A stretch of 64,000 nucleotides of DNA from Streptomyces sp. NBC_01233. GTDB taxonomy: Bacteria > Actinomycetota > Actinomycetes > Streptomycetales > Streptomycetaceae. The stretch covers positions 5,061,501 through 5,125,500 of the forward strand of contig NZ_CP108514.1 of the NCBI RefSeq assembly GCF_035989305.1, in the 5' to 3' direction. Positions 24,905 through 32,272 of the stretch are shown one piece after another; the stretch's first letter is position 1, and the number at the start of each line of letters is the position of its first letter. The notes under the pieces were generated by a model, which worked only from the letters and a program-made list of their open reading frames with translations, was not told the origin of the DNA and made no database searches. A program made the position numbers and the translations under genes.

Positions 24905-26880
24905 GGCGAGGCGTGGGGCGTGTCGGGGTGGCTCCGGGGCCGCTCCCCGTCGGCCGGGTGCTCCTCCTCGACGGCGGCCGGCGCCTCGGCGCGCAGCGCG
25001 GCGACGACCTCCGCGTCCAGGCCGTGGAGGCGGACCTCCTCGTCCGTCGGGGCCCACCCCTGGGGGCGCTTGCGGCCGAGGCGGTACGTGATGCCGGCGA
25101 CCCGCGCCCACGCGTCCCACAACCGGTCCTCCCACGCCTCGGCCGCCTGCCGCTGCTCGAACTCCGCGTACCAGCGCTCCCGCTCGACCGCGCGCCGCTC
25201 CTCGTCGGCCCGGAACGCTGCCGACCGGCGCGCGGCCTCCCGCCCTCCCAGGAGGGGGCGCAGCGGCAGGCCCTCCTTCTTGCGCGCCCGCTCGACGGGC
25301 TCCGGCCGGTGGAGGTCCCACACCAGCAGCGCGCGGCGGCCGTCCTCGGTCGGCTCGACGCGGGTCACCCCGTCCCGCTCGACGTCGGCGAGGAACCCGG
25401 CCGCGACCAGCGGGGGCAGGAGGGCCGCGGCCACCCGGCGGCCGGACCTGCCGGGGGCCACGCGGCGCGCGCTGCCGTCCTCGGCGCGCAGCAGCTCACC
25501 GGCCGCGGCCCACCGGACGGCGTCCGCGTGCCGGGTGGACCACCCCAGGCCCTTCGCCTGCTGCTCCTGCCGGTGCTGCTCCCGGTAGTCGACGGCCGGG
25601 GCCGGGATCTGGAGCTGCTCGGCGGGGGCGTGCGGGGTCGGCAGCTCCTCCCGGGGGGTCTCGCTCACCGGGAGGGGTGCGGGGGCGGCAGGCGCGGGCA
25701 GGCGGTCGCCGGCCGCGACGGCGGCGAGGTGCTGGAGTTGGTAGCCCATGCCTCCCAGACCGGCCAGGGGCGTGGAGGCGTGCGGCCAGACCTCCAGGGC
25801 GGCGGCGGTGTAGGTGGCTCCGGCCAGGATGACGACCTCGGCGGCCTGGTCCAGGCCGAGGGTGCGCGCCTGCTCGCGGAGCTGCTCGGGGGTGATGCTC
25901 CCGGCCTCGCCCATGCGCAGGTCGTAGGGGTCGATCACTCGGTCAAGGGGCGTGAGCCCGTACAGGGCGGACAGGACCAGGACCGTCCCGCCGTCGGCGG
26001 TCAGGGCGGCGGCGGCGCGGGCGCAGGCCCGGTGATAGCTGCCGGTGTAGAGCTGCCCGGCCGGGGCGGGGCGGTCCAGCTTGGCCGCGCCGCAGGGGAT
26101 GACCACCACGGGGCCGGGAGCGGCCAGGGCGTCCTCGACGGCCGGGGCCTCGGTCGGCTCCTCGGCGGCCAGGGCGGCGGCGTGCTCGACGTGCTGCGCG
26201 AGGTTCCAGTAGACCCACTCCGGGTGGCGCGGCAGCGGGCGGTCGGCGTTCAGGGCGGCGATGTTCCGCTTCACGTCCTCGCGCATGTTCAGGTGGGCGC
26301 AGGCGTCCACGCGCATGTGCTCCAGGGGGGTGCGGACGTCGCGGTCGTAGCCGTACGGGCGCCACCGGACGCACGTCGTGCCCACGGACTGGACCACGCC
26401 CCCGTGGGCGTAGCGGGTGCGCGGGCCGGGCCGGTGCTCCGGCAGGCACTCGACGTGCACCCCGGGCACCAGGACGCCGGGGCGCATCACGATGCCGTCC
26501 ACGCCGTCCCACAGCTCGGCCTCCTCGGCGGGCTCCTCCTCGACGACCGGGGCGGGCTCCTCAGCGGTGGCCGGGGTCTCCCGGACGCGGTCACCGGCGT
26601 TGGCGACGCTCGCCGTCGGGCGGTCGGTGCCGAAGTACCGGACCGACACCCGGAAGGGGAACGGACCCTCGGCGGTGCGCTCCTCGATCAGGTCCGCGTT
26701 CGCGGCCACCACCTCGTTCGCGTGGCGGGTGAGCAGCAGTACGTAGGTGTGCGTGCGCTCGCCGTTGGCGTAGTGGCCGGCGACTCGGAAGTCCTTCCCG
26801 GCGCCCTGGGTCAGGCCGAGGTGGCGCAGCTCGCGGGCGACGGCGACGGCCGGGGTGCGGGGGGCGGTCATCAGTGCCAC
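24905..26880 (-). CDS. DUF6884-domain multidomain protein, end uncertain
   Basis: GTG 26880 (GAAGGAG upstream), about 660 residues to the expected end. The middle (residues about 272-400) matches what I know as DUF6884: VVVIPCGAAKLDRPAPAGQLYTGSY, VLVLSALYGLTPLDRVIDPYD, VVILAGATYTAAALEVWP. Flanking regions include an acidic linker and a C-terminal coiled, winged-helix-like part. The frame has no stop here. It runs through operator O3 and the next gene to 24157. A shift to one of the other frames would end the protein at about 24892, so a lost stop or a frameshift is likely. I set the end just before the operator. Confidence 0.6.
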
Positions 26881-26935
26881 GGGGGCTCCTTCGCTGGTGG
26901 GGTGGGGCGCGGGGGGCGTCCTCACACCCACATAA

Positions 26936-26967
26936 TGACGACACCACGTTGCAACGTCAAGTTGCAA
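26936..26967 (-). promoter_or_regulatory. TTGCAA promoter/operator O4 (one degenerate hexamer)
   Basis: Hexamers at 26949 and 26962 are perfect. The 26936 position is degenerate (TGACGA). TTGACG, 17-bp spacer, CATTAT. 56 bp before the GTG at 26880. Confidence 0.8.
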
Positions 26968-26993
26968 CGTGGTGCGTCGGAGTGTCGGGGGTG

Positions 26994-28424
26994 TCAGCTC
27001 CCGGCCTGGGCCAGGACCGCGAACGTCAGGGCGGCGTCCACTCCCTCACGCCACGCGGCGCCGGTGGACTGCTCGCCCCACGCGGCGGCCACGTGCGCCG
27101 GCACCGGCACGCCCCGGTATGTCTCCGGCGCCCGCTGGTCGCAGGGCTGCGGCGCGGGGGCGGGCTTGATGTAGGCGGCCGTCTTCCCGCCCCGGGACAG
27201 CCTCAGCTCTCCCTCGTACCAGTGGTGCGCGGCCCCCGTCTGGAGCTGCGCGGCCAGGAACCTCGTCGCCTCCGCGCGGCTCTGCAGCGGGGCCCAGTCT
27301 CCGAGGTTGCACACGATGTGGAACACGTCCGCGTCCCGGAGGCCGACGTCGTCCAGCAGGCGGGCGGCCACCGTCAGGAGGTAGGCGTCCTCCGCCTTGT
27401 CGGTGCACCGCAGGGCCTCGAACTCCACGAGGCGGGCCCGCTGGTCGCACGTCAGGCACAGGAACGCGTACGCGGTGTCCGGCCCGTCGATGCCCTCGCC
27501 GGTGTTCCTCACCCGGTGGGCGCCGCACTCCAGGCCGCGCGGCTCCTCGGTCGCGGTCTCGGTCGGCTGGTCGTCGGCGACCTCCGGGGCGGCCGGGGCC
27601 TCCTCGCCCGGGTCGGCGGCGGGTGCCGCCTCGAGGACCCCCGTCGGGGCGGGGAACAGTCCGGCGGCGCGCAGTGCGGCGCGGACGTCCTCCAGGCGCG
27701 AGGCGCCGGCCGCGCCCCGGGTGCCGGGGAGGTACCAGTAACCCTCCTTCCGGTGCCACTTCAGGCCCTGCTCGCGCAGTACGGGCGCGGACCCGTCGCC
27801 CCGGCGGGTGCCGCGCGCGACGACGCCCTCCCCCTCGGTGTGCGTGACGTCGATGCCGGGGCCGAACAGGGCGGCCGGGGCGGGCTCGGCCGGTGCGGTC
27901 GGCTCCGGCGCGGCGACGGCCGCGGCCTCCTGGGCGGCCTTCCAGCGGCGCGGCAGGACGACCTTCCGGGCGATGTCCAGCACCTGGTTCACGCCCCAGG
28001 ACCCTCCGATGAACTCCCCTTCGCAGGTGAAGCCGCCGTTCGTGGCCTGGGTGTCGGTGTCCTCGCCGTTGGCGGTCTTCCACAGGGCCAGGGCCTCGGC
28101 GCGCACCTCGTCGGACACCTCGTGGTGGAGGCTGATGTGGTCCACCACGGGCTTCCCGGTGACGCGCTCGCCGTCGATCGTGACGGTGACCTCGTTGCCG
28201 GTGCTCTCGTAACGCTCCTCGTAGCCGTTCCAGGAGGACCCCTGCATGGGGCGGGCGATGGCGGCGACGTCGGTGTCGGTCGGGCCGTCGGTCCAGGTCA
28301 CGTCAATGCTCGCGGAGCCGGTGCCCTTGCCCCGGCGGACGGAGAACTTCGCGCCGGGGAACTCGGCGGTCAGTCGGCGCTTGAGCTCGGCCGACACGTA
28401 ACGGGCGTCGATGTACTGCGTCAT
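26994..28424 (-). CDS. polyvalent-type protein with LPD29 domain
   Basis: 476 residues. The N-terminal ~115 residues match the LPD29 domain of polyvalent proteins (SAELKRRLTAEFPGAKFSVRRG, IDVTWTDGPTDTDVAAI). Such proteins, carried by phages and conjugative elements, are thought to act early on incoming DNA. A second module (GLKWHRKEGYWYLPGT) and a zinc-knuckle region (CGAHRVR, CLTCDQRA) follow. The C-terminus (ETYRGVPVPAHVAAAW) recurs in the 186-aa gene at 28788. First gene after O5. Confidence 0.7.
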   Translation of the reverse strand: MTQYIDARYVSAELKRRLTAEFPGAKFSVRRGKGTGSASIDVTWTDGPTDTDVAAIARPMQGSSWNGYEERYESTGNEVTVTIDGERVTGKPVVDHISLHHEVSDEVRAEALALWKTANGEDTDTQATNGGFTCEGEFIGGSWGVNQVLDIARKVVLPRRWKAAQEAAAVAAPEPTAPAEPAPAALFGPGIDVTHTEGEGVVARGTRRGDGSAPVLREQGLKWHRKEGYWYLPGTRGAAGASRLEDVRAALRAAGLFPAPTGVLEAAPAADPGEEAPAAPEVADDQPTETATEEPRGLECGAHRVRNTGEGIDGPDTAYAFLCLTCDQRARLVEFEALRCTDKAEDAYLLTVAARLLDDVGLRDADVFHIVCNLGDWAPLQSRAEATRFLAAQLQTGAAHHWYEGELRLSRGGKTAAYIKPAPAPQPCDQRAPETYRGVPVPAHVAAAWGEQSTGAAWREGVDAALTFAVLAQAGS

Positions 28425-28474
28425 GGCGCTGCTCCTCGTTCCGGGGGGCTCGGTGCCTCCCTCCACACACATAG

Positions 28475-28506
28475 TTGCACCCTCATGTTGCAACGTCAAG
28501 TTGCTA
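28475..28506 (-). promoter_or_regulatory. TTGCAA promoter/operator O5
   Basis: Hexamers at 28475 (TTGCAC), 28488 (TTGCAA) and 28501 (TTGCTA). TTGACG, 17-bp spacer, AACTAT. 51 bp before the ATG at 28424. Confidence 0.85.
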
Positions 28507-28561
28507 CATGAGGGTGCGTGTCGGGCGGACCGGGCGGAGGGGACGCCCGGCCCGGGGCCGG

Positions 28562-28744
28562 TCAGGCGGCGGGGGCGGCGGACACGTCCACGAGGACGTC
28601 GTCCTGCTCCGCGTAGTCGGCGGCGTACGCGGCCAGCAGCTCCGGCACGTCCAGCAGGTCGGCGGTGGTGTCGAAGCGCAGCAGGGCGGCGCGCTCGCCG
28701 TTCTCGATCCGGACGGCGCTCACGGAGTACAGGGCGGCAACCAT
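28562..28744 (-). CDS. small acidic protein, 60 aa
   Basis: ATG 28744, GAGAGGA upstream. An alpha/beta mini-protein (VAALYSVSAVRIENGERAAL). Last gene of the unit starting at 30585. Unknown. Confidence 0.55.
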   Translation of the reverse strand: MVAALYSVSAVRIENGERAALLRFDTTADLLDVPELLAAYAADYAEQDDVLVDVSAAPAA

Positions 28745-28787
28745 GGTGGGTCCTCTCGGTGGTGGTGCGGGGGCGGGTGAGGGGCGG

Positions 28788-29348
28788 TCAGGAGGCGGCG
28801 AGGGTCGAGCGGACGCCCAGGCGCCACCCGTCCCCGAGCGGGGTGGTCCAGGCCCCGCGCACGAGCGCCGGCACCGGCACTCCGGCGTACGTCTGGGGGA
28901 CGGTGGTCAGGAGGGCGTCGCACTGGCCGCACAGCTCCAGGCCGCGCGCCTGGGCCTGGTGCTCGGGCATGACCTCCTGGCCCCGGTACGTCTCGGGCTT
29001 GCCGTTCAGGGCCGGGCAGGCGGAGTCCGGGTGGTAGGCCGTGCGGTGGGTGCCGATGCGCACGTGGACCGTGCGGGCCGGGGGCTCGACGGCCGGCGGG
29101 GCGGTGATGCGCTCCGCGGCTTCCTCGCCGTCCAGCACGCCGACGCCGTGCTCCGCGCCGGGACCGGTGAGGCGCCACCCGTAGCGGGTGCCGAGGTAGG
29201 TCAGCTCCCAGCAGGCTCCCGCGTGCTGGACGGTGCGGGTGACCCGGGTACCGGGCTTGATCGGGCCCAGCTCCAGACCGGCAGCGGCCAGGGCGGCGGC
29301 GAGGGGCTCCAGCGCGGCGGCCGGGATCGTGCGGGGCAGGTGCGACAT
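28788..29348 (-). CDS. early protein, 186 aa, shares C-terminal motif with LPD29 gene
   Basis: ATG 29348. It has a central strand-rich part (CWELTYLGTRYGWRLTG) and a cysteine pair LCGQCDALL. The tail PQTYAGVPVPALVRGAW parallels ETYRGVPVPAHVAAAW in the 476-aa protein. The shared tail suggests a common partner or cargo signal. No family recognised. Confidence 0.62.
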   Translation of the reverse strand: MSHLPRTIPAAALEPLAAALAAAGLELGPIKPGTRVTRTVQHAGACWELTYLGTRYGWRLTGPGAEHGVGVLDGEEAAERITAPPAVEPPARTVHVRIGTHRTAYHPDSACPALNGKPETYRGQEVMPEHQAQARGLELCGQCDALLTTVPQTYAGVPVPALVRGAWTTPLGDGWRLGVRSTLAAS

Positions 29349-29379
29349 GGCGGGTGTCTCCGTTCCTCGGGGTGCGGGG

Positions 29380-29405
29380 GGCCGGGCGCGAGGGGGCGCC
29401 CGGCC
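29380..29405. terminator. hairpin inside the 30.6-28.5 kb unit
   Basis: Stem GGCCGGGCGC/GCGCCCGGCC with a six-base loop, after the stop at 29419. Confidence 0.6.
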
Positions 29406-29418
29406 GGGCGGGGGTGGG

Positions 29419-29775
29419 TCAGGGGCAGGTGCAGGGGGCCGGGTCGCTCACGTACTCCGCGAGGGCGCGGTCAAGGACCCGGCGGTGGTGGTCGCGGTAG
29501 CTCTCCAGCCGGTCCGTTCGCCGGCCCTTGCTCGCCGCGAGCTGGACGTAGCGCTCCCGCTCGGCCACCTCCTTGCGCTGGTCCAGGACGGAGGCGGCGC
29601 GGGCGTAGGCGGCGCAGGAGAACGCGGTCACCACGGGGCGTCCGGCGGCGGTGCGGCCCACCGGCACCACGCGGGCGCAGTCGTAGGTGACGGCCTCCGG
29701 GGTCTGGCAGGTGGTCATGCCCTGGGGCAGCTCCACGGCGGTGCCGGACGGGAAGGTGAAGGTCTGGGTGTCCAT
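29419..29775 (-). CDS. early protein, 118 aa, unknown
   Basis: ATG 29775. A beta-rich N-terminus with cysteines (MTTCQTPEAVTYDCARV), a basic amphipathic helix (residues about 65-105) and a CTCP end. Probably a small DNA- or zinc-binding protein. Not recognised. Confidence 0.62.
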   Translation of the reverse strand: MDTQTFTFPSGTAVELPQGMTTCQTPEAVTYDCARVVPVGRTAAGRPVVTAFSCAAYARAASVLDQRKEVAERERYVQLAASKGRRTDRLESYRDHHRRVLDRALAEYVSDPAPCTCP

Positions 29776-29802
29776 GGCGGTGCTTCCTCTCGGGGGGTGG
29801 GG

Positions 29803-29829
29803 GGCCGGGCCCCGGTGGGGGGCCCGGCC
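29803..29829. terminator. hairpin after the coiled-coil gene
   Basis: GC-only inverted repeat with arms GGCCGGGCCCC and GGGGCCCGGCC, just after the stop at 29842. Confidence 0.55.
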
Positions 29830-29841
29830 GGGCGGGGTGGG

Positions 29842-30585
29842 TCAGGCGGCGGGGGCGAGGACCAGCACCGGGGCGGCGGTCACAGCGGCCTTGAACGTGT
29901 CCTTCCGGGCCTTACGCGGCGGGATCAGGCCCTGGTCCGCGTAGTCCAGGGCGACCTGGTCGCCGTCCAGGACGCTGCCGCCGGGCACCCGGGCCACAGT
30001 CACGCGGCCGAAGGTCCCGACCGGGAGCTGTCGCAGCCACTTCTTCTCGACCTCGGCGGCCTTCGCGTACTGCTTGGCCTTCGCGTCCAGCTCCGCGAAC
30101 CGGTCGCCGTGCTCCTCGATCTCCTCGACGGCGGGCAGCTCCTCGGCGGGGAGGATCTGGTCGGCGGTCGCGGCCGGGGCCAGGGCGGTGCGGCCCAGGC
30201 GCTCCGCGATCTCCCCGACGGTGCGGGCGGCGCTGCGGGCGGCGCGGCCGGCGAGGCGGTCCAGGCGGCGGTCGGCGGTGCGGGCGGCGCGGCGGGCGGC
30301 GGTGGCCTCCGCGCGGGCGTCCTTCGCGGCGGCGGCCAGGGTGGCGACCTTCTCGGTCAGTCGCTCCACGCGGCGGGCGGCGGCGGCCTGGCCCTTGCCG
30401 GTGCGGGTGGCGGTGCGCAGCTCCCGGCGGGCGGTGGCCAGGGCGGTGCGGGCGTCGGTCAGGCGGGCGGCGGCGCGGGTGGCGCGGGTGGCGGTGCGGG
30501 TCTCCTCGCGGCCGGCGACCTTTGCGGCGGTCTCGGCGTCGGCGAGGCGGGCCATCATCTGCGCGGTCTTAACGGTGGTGGTCAT
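29842..30585 (-). CDS. arginine/alanine-rich coiled-coil protein, 247 aa
   Basis: First gene after O6, with ATG 30585 and GGAAGGA upstream. Residues about 10-140 form a highly basic coiled coil of repeated TARRELRTATRTGK-type segments. A folded C-terminal part follows (PVGTFGRVTVARVPGGSVLDG). The basic coil suggests nucleic-acid binding. Family not recognised. Confidence 0.65.
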   Translation of the reverse strand: MTTTVKTAQMMARLADAETAAKVAGREETRTATRATRAAARLTDARTALATARRELRTATRTGKGQAAAARRVERLTEKVATLAAAAKDARAEATAARRAARTADRRLDRLAGRAARSAARTVGEIAERLGRTALAPAATADQILPAEELPAVEEIEEHGDRFAELDAKAKQYAKAAEVEKKWLRQLPVGTFGRVTVARVPGGSVLDGDQVALDYADQGLIPPRKARKDTFKAAVTAAPVLVLAPAA

Positions 30586-30639
30586 CGCGTCGTCCTTCCG
30601 TCTGGTCCAGGCCCCTCGCCCTTCCCGATACCCATAGTG

Positions 30640-30671
30640 TTGCAACACGAGGATGCAACGTCAAGTTGCAA
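30640..30671 (-). promoter_or_regulatory. TTGCAA promoter/operator O6
   Basis: Hexamers at 30640 (TTGCAA), 30653 (ATGCAA) and 30666 (TTGCAA). TTGACG, 17-bp spacer, AACACT. 55 bp before the ATG at 30585. Confidence 0.85.
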
Positions 30672-30727
30672 AGGGGGGGTGCGTGGTCCTTTCACCCGGG
30701 CGGGTCATCCGGGCCGGGGCCGGCGAC

Positions 30728-30826
30728 GTGTTCAGCGCTGTTCAGCGGGGCCGCTGAACACCTCTGAACACCCCCTGACCAGGGATGTTCAGCGGCGCGG
30801 CCGTCCAGCGCTGAACACCCCTGAAC
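30728..30826. repeat. cluster of TGTTCAG/CTGAACA repeats
   Basis: Seven copies of TGTTCAG or its complement within 99 bp, including a perfect dyad TGTTCAGCGG-GG-CCGCTGAACA. Noncoding, between operator O6 and the terminator of the next unit. Distinct from the TTGCAA and TGTCCG families. Confidence 0.75.
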
Positions 30827-30830
30827 GGCC

Positions 30831-30867
30831 GGACGCCCCGGTCCCCCTGGGCGGGGGCGGGGCGTCC
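30831..30867. terminator. hairpin after the 392-aa early gene
   Basis: Arms GGACGCCCCG and CGGGGCGTCC, with inner CCCC/GGGG pairing. Confidence 0.65.
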
Positions 30868-30890
30868 GTGGCGGGTCGTGCGGCGGGCAC

Positions 30891-32069
30891 TCAGGCGGCC
30901 GGGGTCACCCAGTACTTCGTGGCCGCGCCCCACAGGTGGCACTTCCGGCCGGTCGCGTCCTCGGCGTACCGGGTGCCGCTGCTCATCCAGGTCCGGGTGA
31001 TCAGCAGGGGCTCCCCGGTGCACTGCTTGCGGTCGTTGGCGGGGCGGAACTCCTCGCCGGTGTCCTCGCCGTACAGGAGGAACGGGGCATCCATGCCCTT
31101 GAGCGTGCGCCACTCCGGGGCGGCGGCCGGCGCCTCGGTCTCCTCGACCATCGGGGCCGGGGCCTCCTCGATCACCGGCGCGGCGGCCGGGGCCTCCTCG
31201 ACCACGGGGGCCGGGGCGGGCTCCTCGACCGGGGCCGGGGCCGGGGCCGGGGTGCTCATCGCGCGGGCGGCGTCCCGGTTGTCGATCACCCGGCGCACCT
31301 CCGCGCGGCGGCGCAGGACCCGCGTGGCGGCCAGGACGGCGGCCATGTCCACGGCGCCGGCCTCGGCGGGCGCGTCCTCCTGGACCGGGGTGCCGGTGAA
31401 GTCCACCCGGATCGGGGCGGCCTCTCCGCGCACCCACACCCGCTCACCCTGGGCGTCGCGGGCGACGATCACGGCCACCTTGTTCACCGTGAACCGCTCC
31501 TCGGCCGCGTTCCAGCGGGGCATCCGGCGCATCTTGGCCACGGTCTCCACCACGGCGTCCGCGTCCAGGGTCAGGACCCGCTCGTCGTTGTCCTTGCCGT
31601 TGGCGTGCAGCACCTCCACGGCGGCGGTGTACGCGGTCACCTGGACCAGCGCGGCCGGGGCGGGCTCGACGTCGTCCACCTCCGGGGCGTCCTCCACCTG
31701 GGCGGGCTCCTCGTCCTGGACCAGCTCGGCGGCGGCGGGCTCGATGTCGTCCACCTGCGGGGCGTCCTCGACGTCGGCGGCCGGGGCGGCGGGCGCGTCC
31801 TCGACGGCCGGCGCCTCGGTCTCCTCGACCTCGGCGGCGGGGGTCTCCTCGACCTGCTCGGCGGGGGCGGCGGCGCGCTCCTCGGCGATCCGGTTGCAGG
31901 CGACGCAGTCCTTCATCTTGGCGGCCTCGGCGGGGGTCAGGACCCGGGACACCGTGCGCTCGCACAGGGTGTCGGTGCTGAACGCCTCGGCGTCCGTCTT
32001 GTGGGCGGTCCGGCCCTTGCCGACCTGGGCCGGGGCGTACTGGGCGGTGGCGGTGGTGGTGGCGTTCAT
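30891..32069 (-). CDS. early modular protein, 392 aa, unknown
   Basis: First gene after O7. A small N-terminal domain with cysteines (TLCERTV, KDCVACNRI) is followed by a long acidic Pro/Ala/Glu linker. A middle folded domain (residues about 140-230) comes next, then a second linker of PAPAPVEEPAPAP type. The C-terminal domain ends CHLWGAATKYWVTPAA. The beads-on-a-string layout fits a polyvalent or injected protein. No domain recognised. Confidence 0.62.
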   Translation of the reverse strand: MNATTTATAQYAPAQVGKGRTAHKTDAEAFSTDTLCERTVSRVLTPAEAAKMKDCVACNRIAEERAAAPAEQVEETPAAEVEETEAPAVEDAPAAPAADVEDAPQVDDIEPAAAELVQDEEPAQVEDAPEVDDVEPAPAALVQVTAYTAAVEVLHANGKDNDERVLTLDADAVVETVAKMRRMPRWNAAEERFTVNKVAVIVARDAQGERVWVRGEAAPIRVDFTGTPVQEDAPAEAGAVDMAAVLAATRVLRRRAEVRRVIDNRDAARAMSTPAPAPAPVEEPAPAPVVEEAPAAAPVIEEAPAPMVEETEAPAAAPEWRTLKGMDAPFLLYGEDTGEEFRPANDRKQCTGEPLLITRTWMSSGTRYAEDATGRKCHLWGAATKYWVTPAA

Positions 32070-32124
32070 GGTGTCCTCCGGGGTTTGTGGGGCGGTCCGT
32101 TCGTCCGTCCCGATACCCATAGTG

Positions 32125-32156
32125 TTGCAACATGAAGTTGCAATGTCAAGGTGCAA
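32125..32156 (-). promoter_or_regulatory. TTGCAA promoter/operator O7
   Basis: Hexamers at 32125, 32138 (TTGCAA) and 32151 (GTGCAA). TTGACA, 17-bp spacer, AACACT. 56 bp before the ATG at 32069. Confidence 0.85.
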
Positions 32157-32214
32157 GGGAGTCCGTGGACCAGCTTCACCCCTGCGGGTCATGAGGGCGC
32201 CGGCCGCAACGACC

Positions 32215-32248
32215 GGACGCCCCGGCCCTCTCGCGAGGCGGGGCGTCC
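32215..32248. terminator. hairpin after the 884-aa early gene
   Basis: Arms GGACGCCCC and GGGGCGTCC, 25 bp past the stop at 32273. Confidence 0.6.
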
Positions 32249-32272
32249 TGTGCGGCTACCGGGGCCGGGGTG

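Noticed and set aside
24880..28511. Two very long plus-strand open frames (764 and 545 codons)
   Set aside because: They cross several operators and hairpins and are low-complexity Gly/Arg/Val complements of minus-strand genes with good starts and motifs.
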